A stretch of 64,000 bases of DNA from Hyperoplus lanceolatus (GCA_026929865.2 CM049414.1:24738501-24802500); one strand, 5' to 3'; numbered from the stretch's first letter, positions 1 to 41,065 are shown. The notes: generated from the letters alone by a model not told the origin. A program made the numbers and translations.

Positions 1-96
1 GAGAAAGGGAGAGAGACACAGAGACAGAGAGAGAGAGATGAAGAGAAAGAGAGAGAGAGAGAGAGGGAGAGAGAGAGGGAGAGAGGGAGAGAGATG

Positions 97-134
<38 letters not shown>

Positions 135-247
135 GAGGGAGAGAGGGAGAGAGAGAGAGAGAGAGGGAGAGAGATGAAGAAAGAGAGAGAGAGAGAGAGA
201 GAGATAGAGAGAGGGAGAGAGATGAAGAGAAAGAGAGAGAGAGAGAG

Positions 248-287
<40 letters not shown>

Positions 288-310
288 GAAGAGAAAGAGA
301 GAGAGAGAAG
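1..310. repeat. (GA)n-rich simple repeat block
   Basis: Almost pure purine tract of GA dinucleotides broken by GGGAGA, GATGAAGA and CACA interruptions. The recurring GATGAAGAGAAAGAGAG segment suggests a longer unit was tandemly copied. Predicted arginine/glutamate-rich ORFs here are repeat artefacts. It lies beyond the last FLVCR1 exon I can see, so it is intronic or 3' of that gene. Confidence 0.9.
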
Positions 311-499
311 TTATTTACAAACATTATTAATGTTGTCATACAGTACAGTGCTTGGTGAAAACATCCTCTGTGTTTTCCTACATTTTGTAGCATTTTTATA
401 TGTTGATCCTAATAAGTTACTAGGCCATCAATGGAGAAATCACACTTTACACTCTGTTGTACTATACTGTATACACACACACACACACACTGTAGGAGA

Positions 500-640
500 G
501 AGATAAGGCTGCCCCAAGCATGATAAGGATTCGGAGTGACTTTTTCAAGGGCAGCTCTCCTGCTACCAGTCCACACTTGATAACTGGCCCAGGCTGGATT
601 TGAACCTGCGACCCTCTAGTTTCCAACACAAGTCCCCACA
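500..640 (-). repeat. SINE fragment (family C), reverse orientation
   Basis: The text 'ctaccagtccacacttgata' followed by 'tggatttgaacctgcgaccc' is the reverse complement of the tRNA-like head and body also seen forward at 22890-23105 (box B-like 'ggattgcaggttgaagtcc', then 'gtgtggactggtagctgg'). tRNA-derived SINE fragment; boundaries approximate. Confidence 0.5.
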
Positions 641-716
641 ACCCAATTGCTACTGCTGGCTAGAAATACAGTTCTTCAGATTTCTATTCCGTTCAATAAT
701 AATCCACTGAAGCTCC

Positions 717-718
<2 letters not shown>

Positions 719-801
<83 letters not shown>

Positions 802-803
802 AT
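719..803. repeat. (AAT)n microsatellite
   Basis: About 28 uninterrupted AAT/TAA trinucleotides. The poly-Asn ORF across it is not a gene. Confidence 0.95.
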
Positions 804-1905
804 TTTATCTATATGAAAAATGTCCTACACTTGTTTAAGTAGTCAGAGTTTTTGTTTTGTCCATGCTGTACAGACACCATTGTTTTGTTGTTATTATTTG
901 AATGTTTTGTGCTCCATGCCATGGTACTATGGTCCAGAGCCTTAAATAAATGAAAATGTAATAAAAGTATATTTTCGTGTATCCTGTGTTGTTTTGTTTT
1001 TCTTTTCTTATTAATTTAATTGTGTATAAATTCTGTTTTCCATTACATGTCGTCCGCTGCATCTTTCTTCCTTTCTATCTTGGCTCCGTCTCTCCATCTC
1101 TCCTCTCTCTCCCTCAGGCTAACATGACTCATTTTTATTAAATAATATTCTGCTTCCTTTTCTCTATTACAATCATATTCGATTAGGTAAGTGTTTCTTA
1201 TATATACGTGTGGCACCTTGTAGTTTGGTTTATTTGAAGCTATAGTACTGACGTGATTCTTGTTGTTCCGAGTTTGTACCTTCATGGTTGAATGCACATG
1301 GAAGTCACTTTGGATCAAAACGTCAGCTAAATGAAATGGCATGTAATAATATTACAGCATCTCTACATTCATGATCTAATAACACTATTTCTATAGTCAC
1401 TAAGTAGCCTAGTTTATAGAATAAAACAAAGAAATACATTTTACTCAAATACATAGCTATAGTAAAACAATAATCATTTGGTGTGGCAGGCCTGAGTATG
1501 CATTTCTCTTTTCATTTATTTTGCTTTCAATCTTCCATCTCATATTCTATCAGGTAATCTTTCTTTAAATTAAAATCTCTACATTCATTATTCGATAATA
1601 ATGTTTATATTGACAGTAAATAGTGTATTATTTTGTACTGTTTAACTTATAGGCCTAATAATGCATAGTAAAACATCGATCATTTGGAGTGGTCTGTTGC
1701 CTATGCATTTTTCCTTCCATGCATTTTGCCCTAATTCTTCCATCTCGTCTCATAAATAACAGCAGGCTCAGCCAATGTAAACAAACCCCCCTCCTCTGAA
1801 ACTACACAGTGTACCTTAAAGCAGACATTTATGAACATCCAGAGGCTATTATTAGGCCTATAGCACATACCTGTGTTTATTACATGGCACTTCTGAGAAT
1901 CCTAT

Positions 1906-2180
1906 GTAAATCACGGCATTCTACAGGTCTGTTATTTCCAGCAAGACAGACCGCTGCCAAGGGTATAATGACCGTTGCTAAGGACCTACGTCATAGTTTT
2001 GATGGATAGACGTCTACAAACAGGGCTACTACTCGTTCAGAAAACAATGGAATACTTTTTCAACATGACTTTGCATGTATCAGGAGAGCAGAGAACACAG
2101 GAGTCATGGTTAATGTTCGACTGGACTCCAGTCAACACGACGTGAGGACGTTTGGCCGCATATTGACAGTTAGCCTAGAG
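1906..2180. repeat. Dispersed repeat, copy 1
   Basis: Begins near 'aatcacggcattctacaggt' and ends near 'ggccgcatattgacagttag'. A closely similar copy lies at 13862-14127. No coding potential or terminal repeats recognised; low-copy interspersed element of unknown class. Confidence 0.6.
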
Positions 2181-2726
2181 CTATAGTAACTTCAGGCTGC
2201 AGCCAGTAATGTAAATGTTCCGCAGTCATTTTCTCCGTGAATTGTGTTATTTATGTTGGGGGTCAATGCTTTGTTAGCTAGATGGAGCTCTTGTTAAACA
2301 TATTGGCCGATTAGAATTATTATTTGTAGAGTGTGCGAGTCTTGAGTTGTGTTAGCAAAACAGTAGCTCTATAGCTAACAGCTGAGCCGGAGCCTTCTGT
2401 CAGCTGAAGCAGACAGTCTAGCGGGGCGAGCAGACTATTCCCCCGTTACTAGGTCGTATCCTTGGTCGTTCCTATTTACTGGCGTACTGAACTACGTTTC
2501 AGTTACATAAGAACCTAGTGGGTTTGCAATGACTATTCCAGTTATTAGACACGGTCTCAGGGTTGCTGGGGAAACAAGATGTTTTTTGTTAAACTCTTCT
2601 AGGTTGGCCGCAGCTTGACATAGTTACCGTTGCTACTGAGTGAGTTCCGACCGTGTTGCGGACTGTTAAAACAACATGTTGCTTCAATTAATTGCTTTAT
2701 TTTTTGTAGTAGCCATGTAATAAGCA

Positions 2727-2854
2727 GGATAAAGTAGGCTATAGCGAACGGGTCACTTGCTAGAAATAAAGACCTTCAAGCTGAACAAGAGCCCTCCTGC
2801 TTCAGCTTGTCGGTCTTTATTTCTAGCAAGTGACCCGTTCGCTCTACATTATCC
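2727..2854. repeat. Long near-perfect foldback hairpin
   Basis: Arms 2743-2774 and 2812-2843 are perfect 32-bp reverse complements (AGCGAACGGGTCACTTGC... pairing with ...GCAAGTGACCCGTTCGCT). After a 2-nt internal mismatch, 2777-2785 pairs with 2801-2809, leaving a 15-nt loop at 2786-2800. Outward, 2727-2737 pairs with 2844-2854 with one mismatch and a 5-nt bulge (2738-2742). Total 128 bp. It could be a foldback/MITE-like element or an expressed hairpin RNA; there is no direct evidence of transcription. Confidence 0.85.
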
Positions 2855-3122
2855 CTTATGTGTGAGAGAGAGAGGGGTGGAGGGGGAGAGATGGAGAGAG
2901 AGAGGGAGAGGGAGAGAGAGAGAGAGAACATACAAAGGCTATAGGCCTATATAGCACATACCTGTGTGAGAGGGACAGAGAGGGGAGAGATGGAGAGAGC
3001 GAAAGAGAGAGAGAGCGGTAGAGAAACACAGAGAGGGAGAAAGAAAGAGAGAGAGAGATAAAGAAAGAGAGAGAGAGAGTGATAGGGAGAGAGAGAGATT
3101 ATTAGGCCTCTATAGCACATAC

Positions 3123-3413
3123 CTGGTTCCCGAGCACAGCGGCGGCGCAGGCGGTGGAAACCTCTCGCGGTCCGAACCAGACCGAGGCGATGCGTGACGG
3201 CAGGCCGAGGATGAACACCTGCATGGGACATAGAAGACGTGTGGTTGAGACAGTCACACTGAATACGCTGTTCCATCATGTATACAACTATAAAACACAT
3301 TAATGTTCATTGTGTCTACGTTTAAAGCAACATGGTCAGAACAACACACACACACACACATATATACAGTACACACTGCCCCCCTCTCTCCCTCTCTCTC
3401 ACACACACACACA

Positions 3414-3448
<35 letters not shown>

Positions 3449-3903
3449 CCACACACACACACACACACTCTCTCTCTCTCTCTCTGTCACACACACACAC
3501 ACACACACACTCTCCAACCCCCCTTCCCCTCCCCCCACGTTATGTTTGGTGGCAAAGACATTTTTTATATAAATTGTTTGACGCTCGGACACAAATAACA
3601 CATCCATGTCACGTCATCCACTCACCTGCGCCACTGAGCAGATCACCTGCGCTGTCATGGTGACGCCGAAGCGCTCTGGGCTCACGCTCGCGCACTTCAG
3701 CCACGCGCCTGCGCAGTTGAGCCCGGCGCCCAGCAGGGCCGTGATCCGCAGACCCCGGCGGTCCAGCAGCCAGGTGGCCGGGAAGATGAGAGGCACGTAG
3801 GCGACCATGTACACGATGGACAGCCAGTCCACCTGGATGAGAATGATAATGTGATAGGATTTAGCATTAAAGCGCTTTTTTGAGCATCATGGTGAGAAAG
3901 AGA

Positions 3904-3946
<43 letters not shown>

Positions 3947-3959
3947 TGTGTGTGTGTGT

Positions 3960-4001
<42 letters not shown>

Positions 4002-4541
4002 AATAAATAGAGTGGGGAGACTGACTTTGAACATCACTCAGCACCTCACACACACACAAATACAAACACACACATACACACTAATGCAATCCACACACAC
4101 ACACACACTCGGCCCACCCACCTTGTCGCTGGTGACTCCGTAGTAGTGCATGAACACGTTGGTGATGATGCTGTATTGAATCCATTGGAACGCGTTCACT
4201 AGAGAATACAAGCTGAAAACCACGAGCACGGCGAACCGGCGCCCGTATAGCCTCGTCTCTAGCTTTCTCTCATCATCCCCCTCTTCTTGTCCTCCGTTGG
4301 GCAACATAGCCTCTCTCTCTCTTTCATCCTTCTCTCTGTCGAGCTCCAGGAGGGCCCAGTCTTGGTCGGTTTCCACGCCGGCCACTGGTGTCGTTTTTGC
4401 GGCTACGTATGTCCCTGTGGCCGCCTCTTCCTCTCCCTCCAGAGCCAGACTTGTCTTCCTGGCGATCGTGATGTCGTCAGGTGCGCCGGCGTTGCTATCC
4501 ACGCGCAGATGCTCCTCCTGCACGAGCTCGCCGGCAACCAT
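3123..4541 (-). CDS. flvcr1: FLVCR1-type choline/heme transporter, first three coding exons (gene continues left of window)
   Basis: Major-facilitator membrane transporter of the FLVCR family (choline/ethanolamine and heme transport at the plasma membrane). Exons on the minus strand: 4541-4122 (start ATG, 140 residues), 3832-3626 (69 residues) and 3218-3123 (32 residues), all phase 0 with GT-AG borders (for example AAG|GTGGGT, CAG|GTGAGT, CAG|GTATGT). Exon 1 has an acidic, variable N-terminus (about 1-95), then TM1 with [18 protein letters not shown]. Exon 2 gives [20 protein letters not shown] and [19 protein letters not shown]. Exon 3 gives [16 protein letters not shown] and ends [12 protein letters not shown]. 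The Trp of FQWIQ and the final Gln probably match the conserved substrate-pocket residues of the family. FLVCR1 is favoured over FLVCR2 by sequence and by linkage to TATDN3/NSL1/BATF3. The next exon (expected to begin LGxAIGF) was not found in 1-3122. Confidence 0.88.
3339..3518. repeat. Compound (CA)n/(CT)n microsatellite in FLVCR1 intron 2
   Basis: Alternating CA and CT runs fill much of the 407-bp intron between exons 2 and 3. Several ORFs on both strands across it are artefacts. Confidence 0.92.
3897..3998. repeat. (GA)n/(GT)n microsatellite in FLVCR1 intron 1
   Basis: GA runs flank a short GT run inside the 289-bp intron between exons 1 and 2; a CA-rich tract (4048-4109) follows next to the exon 1 donor. 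Confidence 0.92.
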
Positions 4542-4562
4542 GATAATGCTGTCTGATGCGCG

Positions 4563-4565
4563 CGC

Positions 4566-4601
<36 letters not shown>

Positions 4602-5187
4602 TTTAAATCTATCTCCTTTTTATTTTAGGGCATCACGGGCGAGGCAGGAAGCGATGGCACGTGAACACAGACAGAGCAGTTATTTCCTCGTTCGTTCACA
4701 TGTGAAAACCGGTGATCCGCTACCCTGCGTTAAGGTTAAAATAGGCTACAGGAATGACTGATAGGCCTATGCTAATAACCAGTCAGAGAATAGATAGGTA
4801 TTACAACACACAACCTACTTCAACAGGCGTGAGTCACAGTAAAAACTCTCTCCTCGTTCTATCCGGCTCTTCTAAACCAACTGTCTGCTCTTCTCTCTCT
4901 GTCTCTTTCGCTCTCCCGTCTCCTCCTCTCTCTCTATCCCTCTTTGTGTGTGTGTGTGTGTTTCTCTCTCTCTCTGTCTGTCTGTGTGTGTATCTCTCTC
5001 CCTCTCTGTCTCTCTCTCTCTCTGCCTGTGTGTGTATCTCCCCCCCCCCCCCCTCTCTCTCTCTCTCTCTCTTTTGTTCATCCGACCGACTCTGACACGC
5101 GGCCCCTTCCGATGCTCACTAGCCAATGGTAGAGCAGCTCGAGCTTGTACTATCCGTTACTACTGCGTATGTTGGGTATGTGGTTGC

Positions 5188-5239
<52 letters not shown>

Positions 5240-5251
5240 CTATTTCCTTAT

Positions 5252-5285
<34 letters not shown>

Positions 5286-5458
5286 ATGGTTAGTTTGTGA
5301 ATGGTAATTTGTGACCATGTGGAAACTGGGATCCCATGATGCAAAAGTCTGTTGTTGAATGAAATATATCCTATATCCTCTGTGTGTGTTTATTTCCCTG
5401 TGTGTTTGTGTGTGTGTGTGTGTGTATTTCCCCGTGTGTGTGTGTGTGTGTGTATTTC

Positions 5459-5529
<71 letters not shown>

Positions 5530-5532
5530 TTG
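4563..5532. repeat. GT- and CT-rich tracts upstream of FLVCR1
   Basis: Runs of (GT)n at 4565-4597, 4946-4960, 5190-5237, 5252-5283 and 5400-5529, with (CT)n/(C)n at 4965-5070. The first lies about 25 bp upstream of the FLVCR1 ATG, probably in the 5' UTR or promoter. No other gene is visible here. Confidence 0.88.
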
Positions 5533-6002
5533 GTTTGTGAATGGTATTATGTGTGGTTGGCCTCTCAGCACTTTAACCTTTAAATCATATATATATATAT
5601 AATAGCCTAAGCCATCACATGTTATGAGACGTAAACACAACATGAATAATGACTTCACTTGTTGCATTTTTTCTTGGTTACTTGCTTGCTTGGTTCCATG
5701 TAGGCTACTCCAATTAGCCCGTCCCATATGCTCAGCAGGCCTTTATCTGTTAATCCCAATTATAGTTTGACCCAGTGACAGAGCCAGGTAGGCTATTTAC
5801 CGTAAAGGAAATGTAAGCAATCACCTGGCGTACCAAGGTAAGGAAGGCCTCATAAAGTTATAGTAAATATTTGCCATTTTTTTCTAGGCCTATACTCATC
5901 AATATATATATTAGATTGTTGTGTTGTTGTCCAAGCTGTTAAAGGTTGACTCAGGGATTCTGGAGAATATCTCCCCTCATGATCCGCTATCTGTCCGTAC
6001 TG
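5533..6002. other. Intergenic, no feature recognised
   Basis: AT-rich sequence between FLVCR1 upstream repeats and the SINE at 6003. I see no ORF, RNA gene or repeat I can name. Confidence 0.5.
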
Positions 6003-6276
6003 GTTTTTTTTTAACCTTTATTTATACAGGTAAATCCCATCGAGACCGAAGACTCTTTTGCAAGGGAGACCTGTTTTCCTTTCCCACGTTACCATCCACA
6101 CACACACATTCATACACCAATAACAGGCTAACTATCGACATTCACACGAGGCAAGGTGGGTGAAGTGTCTTGCCCAAGGACACAACAACCATGACACAGG
6201 TGGCAGGGCGGGAATCGAACCACCAATCCTTTGATCATCAGCCGACCCGCTCTAACACCTGAGCCACAGTCGCCCA
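6003..6276 (-). repeat. tRNA-derived SINE (family A), full-length-like
   Basis: Reverse complement reads: tRNA-like head with GGGCGACTGTGGCTCAGGTG and box B GGTTCGATTCC, central core containing TTGTGTCCTTGGGCAAGACA, then tail TACCTGTATAAATAAAGGTT and A-run. The core resembles the conserved middle of fish V-SINE/Deu-type SINEs. Other copies: 9981-10236, 18050-18205 (tail only), 32164-32452. Confidence 0.8.
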
Positions 6277-6545
6277 ACTGTGTGCGCGTCTGAATAAAAT
6301 CCAGTGTTAATACTCAGCCTAGGCTCTGTAAACTGGTATTTTGCCAATTTTTTCACATAGGCCTAACAGACAGACACATTACGTAACATAAGTAGGAAAT
6401 ACAGAATGTAAAACTGATGAAGAAATAAACTCTGTGTTTCTGTTTATTGTTTCATTTATATGATATTTGTTTTCTGTTTTTAGCTTTGTGGTGATACATT
6501 TTCCAGCTAATCAAAGTGTGCTTTAAATATTGAATCTCATTGTGT

Positions 6546-6955
6546 CTATGGTTGCGTTCCGAATCTCCTCCTCTTTCTTTTTTCTATTCTACATACTACA
6601 TCCGACGATAAAAATAATCTAGTTAGGATGCAGTAGGCATACTATTGGGACATACTTAACTCTCTTATTTCATCATAACATTGCGCCTTGGTCTTGCCTC
6701 TTGCTTTTATATCCGTCGCATCCCCGTTTGTTTTCATATGGAGGCTTCGTCGATGTGACGTCACTTCACGTGGATTGTGGGTCAGAATCACCCAAATAGG
6801 ATGCAGTTTTCAACACTAACAATCTTGGCCGCATGAAGTAGGACATCCGGGTACTTCTAACCATCCTAAATCTGGCCACAAGAATCGGGACATCCTAAAT
6901 CTTTTTTCTACCATACTATATAGTAGAAAGTATGCGATTCGGAACACAACCATAG
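6546..6955. mobile_element. Short inverted-repeat DNA element, family M1
   Basis: Ends CTATGGTTGCGTTCCGAAT and ATTCGGAACACAACCATAG are reverse complements except one base, and the interior carries CTATTCTACATACTACATCC. About 410 bp, no coding sequence, so non-autonomous. Related copies: 26915-27185 (internally deleted), 39150-39556 (inverted), 39624-39700 (fragment), 41403-41806, 63717-64000 (cut by window end). Confidence 0.8.
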
Positions 6956-7731
6956 TTTTTGTTTTTGGTGAGTACTTGTTGGACCTGATATCCCTCTGTT
7001 TTATTTAGGTCTGTCTCAGGATGATCAGATAACAGTCCTCGGTGTTTGGGGAGTAAGGGACGCGACCTCTCACTCGGTCAATGTTTTCAAGCACTGAGAC
7101 GAATAAAGTTATTTTGTTTTTGGGATTAATCCTTTGGTAGAAATGCAACAATCCACCTTTTTCAGTTCAAATTTGATTTCCAATATCTGGATTTGAATAT
7201 CTATCCTGCACATTCCAATACTGATTCTTATACCAGATATCATAATCTTATCTACTATAACCATGATTACTTATTTCAGAAATTTTAAGTTGGTTCACTT
7301 ACTTTTTTGTACACTCATTTGCTGTTACAGGTCATTTATAATCATCAGACGAAAAGTTAAGACTGTTTCATGAACATGTATAAGTTCCTCATAGTAGCAA
7401 ATGGAACACAACTATTGACGTAGCCAGCAAAAAAAGTAAAAATGAAGGTTAAAAAGACATCAAAGATACAACTTTTAATGAAAAGTGGCAAAACTATATT
7501 GACAACTTTTGTATGGACATTCCTGGCTATGTCAAAAACAAAACTAATGTGCCTTTTAATTTTCAACAGAGTAACACCTCTTTTCAAACATAGAAAATCT
7601 TTGGTGTACGTTTCCTGTTCACATGGAAACACAAGCATCACAAGCTGACTACACTGTGGATCATTTACAAAGGAAAAAAAACACAACAAAAAAAGAAATA
7701 TTATTTTTTTTAATTATAAGAAAAAGCGAAA

Positions 7732-8737
7732 ATGTCTGCTTCTGAGGAGAGTGCTATTCTAGAGAGGAACCTTCAAAGGGAGACCTGGTGTAAGGTGGAG
7801 ATGGACCCCCGTCAGTCGTGGGAGAGAAGCCAGAGGAGACACTATAGCAGCCACCTGAGAACCAGCCCGGTCCTCCTCTCTGCTCTGACCGCGGGACCCC
7901 AGCGCCGGGCCGCATGCAGGGACAAACCTGCTCCCGCCAAGCCCACCGAGAGAAGGCACTTTGAAGAGAGCTGTAAGAGAATGAGTGTGTGTGTGTGTGT
8001 GCGTGTGTATTTGTGTTTGTGGTTTATTGCAACGTGTGTTAACCTCTACAATATTCCTATCATAAGATTATTACTCCTTCTTTTTTTTATATTATTTTTG
8101 GAGCATTTTTGCTTTTATTAGATAGGTTTTTGGAGAGACAGAGTTGAAGTGGGGCAGAGAGGGGAAGACATGCAGAGAACTGACCCGGGTCTGCTGCGGG
8201 GCATGGGCGCGGGGGGGGCAACACCCTGACCACCAAGCCACGAGCGCCACAATATTAATACATCTGAGTAGCTTTGAGAGCCTGGATGAAATAACTTTAT
8301 AGAGAAAACCCATCCATATATTTTATATATATACAGCCCCGGCAAAAATTGAGAGACCAGTCTGAATTTTTCTTAAATCTTGATCTCTACATTACTTATT
8401 GCATATGCTCTAAATGACAATATTTGTATTGTGAATTTGGTAGAAATGTTGTCAGTAGTTTTATATTATAAAATAAAAATGTTAATTTTACTCAAACATA
8501 TGCCTGTAAAGAGTAAAACAAGAGACACTGAACATTTGGAGTGGTCTCTTCATTTTTTCCAGAGCTGTACTATATATAAACCACCAATTCCTCAAGTCTT
8601 TCCACAATATCAAGTGATGAGGTGAAAGTGTAGTTATTGATTCTATAGTATAGTTCTATGTCTTCCGACAGGTGCATTTTACAGCAGCACCCACTTTTGT
8701 CTGTTTGTGTTTTCCAGATTATTCCCAGCTGGCGTAA
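7732..8737 (+). CDS. spata45: Small basic protein, probable SPATA45 ortholog
   Basis: Two exons: 7732-7972 (ATG, 80 codons plus one base; donor AGCT|GTAAGAG) and 8718-8737 (acceptor TTTTCCAG|ATTAT, ending TAA), giving 86 residues. The protein begins MSASEESAILERNLQRET and contains SWERSQRRHYSSH; no signal peptide, membrane segment or enzyme motif. I do not recall the SPATA45 sequence well enough to align it. The call rests on position between FLVCR1 and TATDN3, on NSL1-like orientation, on size and on intact splice sites. Function is unknown (testis-associated in mammals). The terminal coding exon is only 20 nt. The intron holds a (TG)n tract, a SINE and an M2 element. Alternative: an unrelated small gene or chance ORF. 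Confidence 0.6.
8088..8250 (-). repeat. tRNA-derived SINE (family B) in the SPATA45 intron
   Basis: Reverse orientation: tail near GGCATTTTTATGC-type sequence, then 'gagagacagagttgaagtgg', 'ggcagagaggggaagacatg', and a head ending 'ccaccaagccacgagcgcc'. Family B copies share GTTCTCTGCATGTCA downstream of the tRNA-like head and end AAGCATAAAAATGCC. Confidence 0.75.
8333..8573. mobile_element. Short inverted-repeat element, family M2
   Basis: Ends ACAGCCCCGGCAAAAATTGA and TTTTTTCCAGAGCTGT are diverged inverted repeats; the subterminal GAGACCA/TGGTCTCT also pairs. About 240 bp, non-coding. Family copies: 37302-38200 (interrupted), 38664-38790 (fragment), 42954-43192 (best preserved). Confidence 0.8.
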
Positions 8738-9434
8738 ACGACTGACCCCGACAAGACCAAACCAACCTGAACACACCTTGACTTTCAGCGTTTTATTTAT
8801 TTAAACAGGGAACATGACACTTCATCATACAAATATCTTATCACACAATTATACTCGTTCAACAAGTATTAACCTGACAAAGTACAGAAGCCTATGGTGA
8901 TGAAATGCATCTAGAATTCAGCTTTCTTATCTGCTAAAAAAAGATAAACCTCATCTGGCGCCACCTTCAGGCCAAACTTCACATTAAGAAAAAATATATA
9001 TAATGCCTGGACTAATTGCAGGAGACTTGTGTATGGCTGTGTTCGGAAAGCCATACTAACGTCCTACTCATACTTAAAGCCCTACTAACGTCCTACTCAT
9101 ACTCATTTTGACGTTAATTTGAGTATGTGACGGTTGTGTATGCGAGTTTGTGTAGGTGAGAAATGCCTGGATAAGTACTTACCTCCTGAAAGATTTTGTG
9201 TATGGGCCGATGGACCGCTCCACAATGCATTGCGTCCGTTCAAACGGCCTGGAAGTTTATTTTTTTATTCTTTATTGCCTCTGTATACTTCAGTGTAAAC
9301 AGTCCGACGAACCTCGCATACACAATCAATCGCTAACTAGACAGTATGTAGTATATACAGTACATGTTGAGTATGTAGGAGGGAGGACTTTAGTAGGGCT
9401 TTTACAACACAGCCACAGTGAGTGTTAGCGCCTG
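8738..9434. other. Short intergenic interval, 3' flanks of SPATA45 and TATDN3
   Basis: Probable 3' UTRs of the two convergent genes. A small duplication ('ctaacgtcctactcatact' twice near 9056-9103) is visible. No other gene recognised. Confidence 0.45.
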
Positions 9435-29175
<19,741 letters not shown>

Positions 29176-29418
29176 TTAAAAAGAAAAACAATAACAGCTA
29201 AGAGCGGAATAAACGCAAACAAAACTCTACTGCGATATTTGGTCTGTTTTGATTTTGTCTTTCGGAGTCTGCATCGCTTTACTGTAGCAGCCTTTAAGCG
29301 GAACCTTTATGATTTCCCCACGGACAACTTATGTAGTCGGACTCGGAAGTTACATGTATCACTTCCAGTTAGTGTAAAAAAAACAAAAAAAACATAAACA
29401 ATTGGCGGTAAAGACAAG
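29176..29418. promoter_or_regulatory. Bidirectional promoter interval, TATDN3/NSL1
   Basis: Only 243 bp separate the divergent start codons. ETS-type motifs CGGAAGT (29344-29350) and ACTTCC (29361-29366) are present and no TATA box is obvious. The head-to-head TATDN3/NSL1 arrangement is also found in mammals; promoter function is inferred. Confidence 0.65.
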
Positions 29419-39029
<9,611 letters not shown>

Positions 39030-39149
39030 CTCACTGAAACAACTGTGTCACGTCATGGACTTGTATATGTTTAGAATATTTTTAATTCACGCTTAAGTTT
39101 AGTCTGGTAGTACCAGGCTAATATAAATCTTGTCTGGTTCAGAATAACC

Positions 39150-39700
39150 CTGCGTTCCGAATCGCATACTTTCTACTATATAGTATGTAGAAAAAAGATT
39201 TAGGATGTCCCGATTCTTGTGGCCAGATTTAGGATGGTTAGAAGTACCCGGATGTCCTACTTCATCGGGCCAAGATTGTTAGTGTTGAAAACTGCATCCT
39301 ATTTGGGCGATTCTGACCCACAATCCGGTGCGCACATGAAGTGACGTCACATCGACGAAGCCTCCATATGAAAACAAACGGGGATGTGACGGATATAAAA
39401 GCAAGAGGCAAGATCAAGGCGCAATGCTATGATGAAATAAATAAGTAAAAGTATGTCCCAATTGTAATGCCTACTGCATCCTAACGATTATTTTTATCGT
39501 CGGATGTAGTATGTAGAATTGGAAAAAGAAATAGTATGCGATTCGGAACGCCGGGTCTCTGTACCATTTGGAATAAGGAGATAGCCTCCTGCTTTGATAG
39601 GTGTCTCATGGAGTTCTCTAGCACTACCAGATTATTTTTATCGTCGGATGTAGTATGTAGAATAGAAAAAAGATAGAGTATGCGATTTGGAACGCAGGTT
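39150..39700 (-). mobile_element. M1 element plus adjoining M1 fragment
   Basis: 39150-39556 is an inverted full-length M1 ('tgcgttccgaatcgcatact' to 'agtatgcgattcggaacgcc'). After a 70-bp segment shared with 26831-26912, a second M1 end appears at 39624-39700. The region 39701-40310 has no gene that I recognise. Confidence 0.7.
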
Positions 39701-40311
39701 ATGTCTCTCAACACCATTGTAACTGCAGGTCAAATATCTTACAGAGCATTTAACCACTGAAAAAAGCACCTGAATTTCAGAAGAAAAAAAAAAATTAAAT
39801 GTCATAAATAATAGTCTTATATGACTCCTGTTCTTATCTGTTCATATTGCATGAACACTTGTTTTCAGAGACTTTTTGTGGTTTTTCTAAACTTTAAAAT
39901 TACTGAAAATTACTTTAAAATTTGATTGTTTTAAACTTATATAGATATTTTGTATTTTGTCACTTTAAGAATTTGTAAAGACATGTTCTGCTCATATAAT
40001 GTTTATTTTTATTTTTTTAATAAGATATTGTATGATCTGTCTTTCTTGTACGCTTTTTTAACGATAGGCCTGATTATTACATATTTTTCTTAATCTCAAA
40101 AATTCCATAAAATAACCAAAATCAACACTGTAATGGTGCGTCTGTCTGTGCTTCTCAAATTAAGCCTGTATAATCCTTCCTGGTCTGGTTCCAGAAGCAA
40201 CAAACTTTCCACATTCCTGAGAATACAAGTACCATCCAGCCTGTTTGTACGAACTGAAGATTTACTCAGAGGAAGTGGTGTATTTGTTTCGGGCTATTTT
40301 TAGCCGTGGCT

Positions 40312-40701
40312 TAAAGGTGCACTATTCAGATTCAGAGAAGGATCATTTAATGATTTATTAAGGAGGGGGATTTGTTTACATTTGCAGAGCCTGCAGTTAG
40401 TTTACTAAAAACATTTTCTCTTCACGGAATTCCTACTAATGAATAATTCAATCGTAAACCCAAACTAAATTTATTTTGAAGTCTAGAAAGTGTTTGTAAA
40501 CCAAACTGTGGGCCCTGCTGCTGTAAACAACAACAACAACAACAGTGAAACAGTAACTTTTCAGGAAGCTTTCTTACTTCAAACAGTGTTCCAGGGATCT
40601 ACATTTTCCTGTGAGGGAAGTGTGTTTAATCAGTTATGAGAATATACCTCAGAAAATGTGAAGTTCTCTGACACACCCAAAGTTACACACTGCACCTTTA
40701 A
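40312..40701. mobile_element. Non-autonomous element M3
   Basis: Begins AAAGGTGCACTATTCAG and ends GTTACACACTGCACCTTT, imperfect inverted repeats; about 390 bp. Second copy at 43734-44070 in the same orientation, so the two copies bracket BATF3. Confidence 0.72.
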
Positions 40702-41033
40702 AACACTCTAGTGAGTATGTATAGCATCAGGAAAGTCTATGTGGTACTAGCAAGTGACGACGATGGAGCTTAAAAGTTTGGTACATATCTTGTTTCTGAT
40801 TTGTGTGTGTGTGTGTGTGTGTGTGTGAGTGTGTGTGTGTGAGTGAGAAAATAGCCTGTTGATTTGCTCTGGTCAATGATAGCCTCTGTGAATCATGTGA
40901 CTTGTATGAATCGCCATCGCTGCTTCTTCTAAATCGGCAGCGAAATTGAAAAAATTGAAAAGAAAGTTGAAGTGAAACTGCCGCCTGCCTTTTGTCTGGC
41001 TTTCAGTTGTGTGTGTGTGTGTGCGTGTGTGTC

Positions 41034-41065
<32 letters not shown>

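Noticed and set aside
174..506. ORF rich in Arg/Glu
   Set aside because: Translation of the (GA)n repeat; no domain or splice context.
1..3122. Search for the fourth FLVCR1 exon (LGxAIGF)
   Set aside because: No minus-strand segment with that motif and splice sites was found; the exon probably lies beyond the window.
3254..3663. Overlapping Cys/Val, His/Thr and Leu/Ser ORFs around 3300-3660
   Set aside because: Six-frame shadows of CA/CT microsatellites and of FLVCR1 exon 2.
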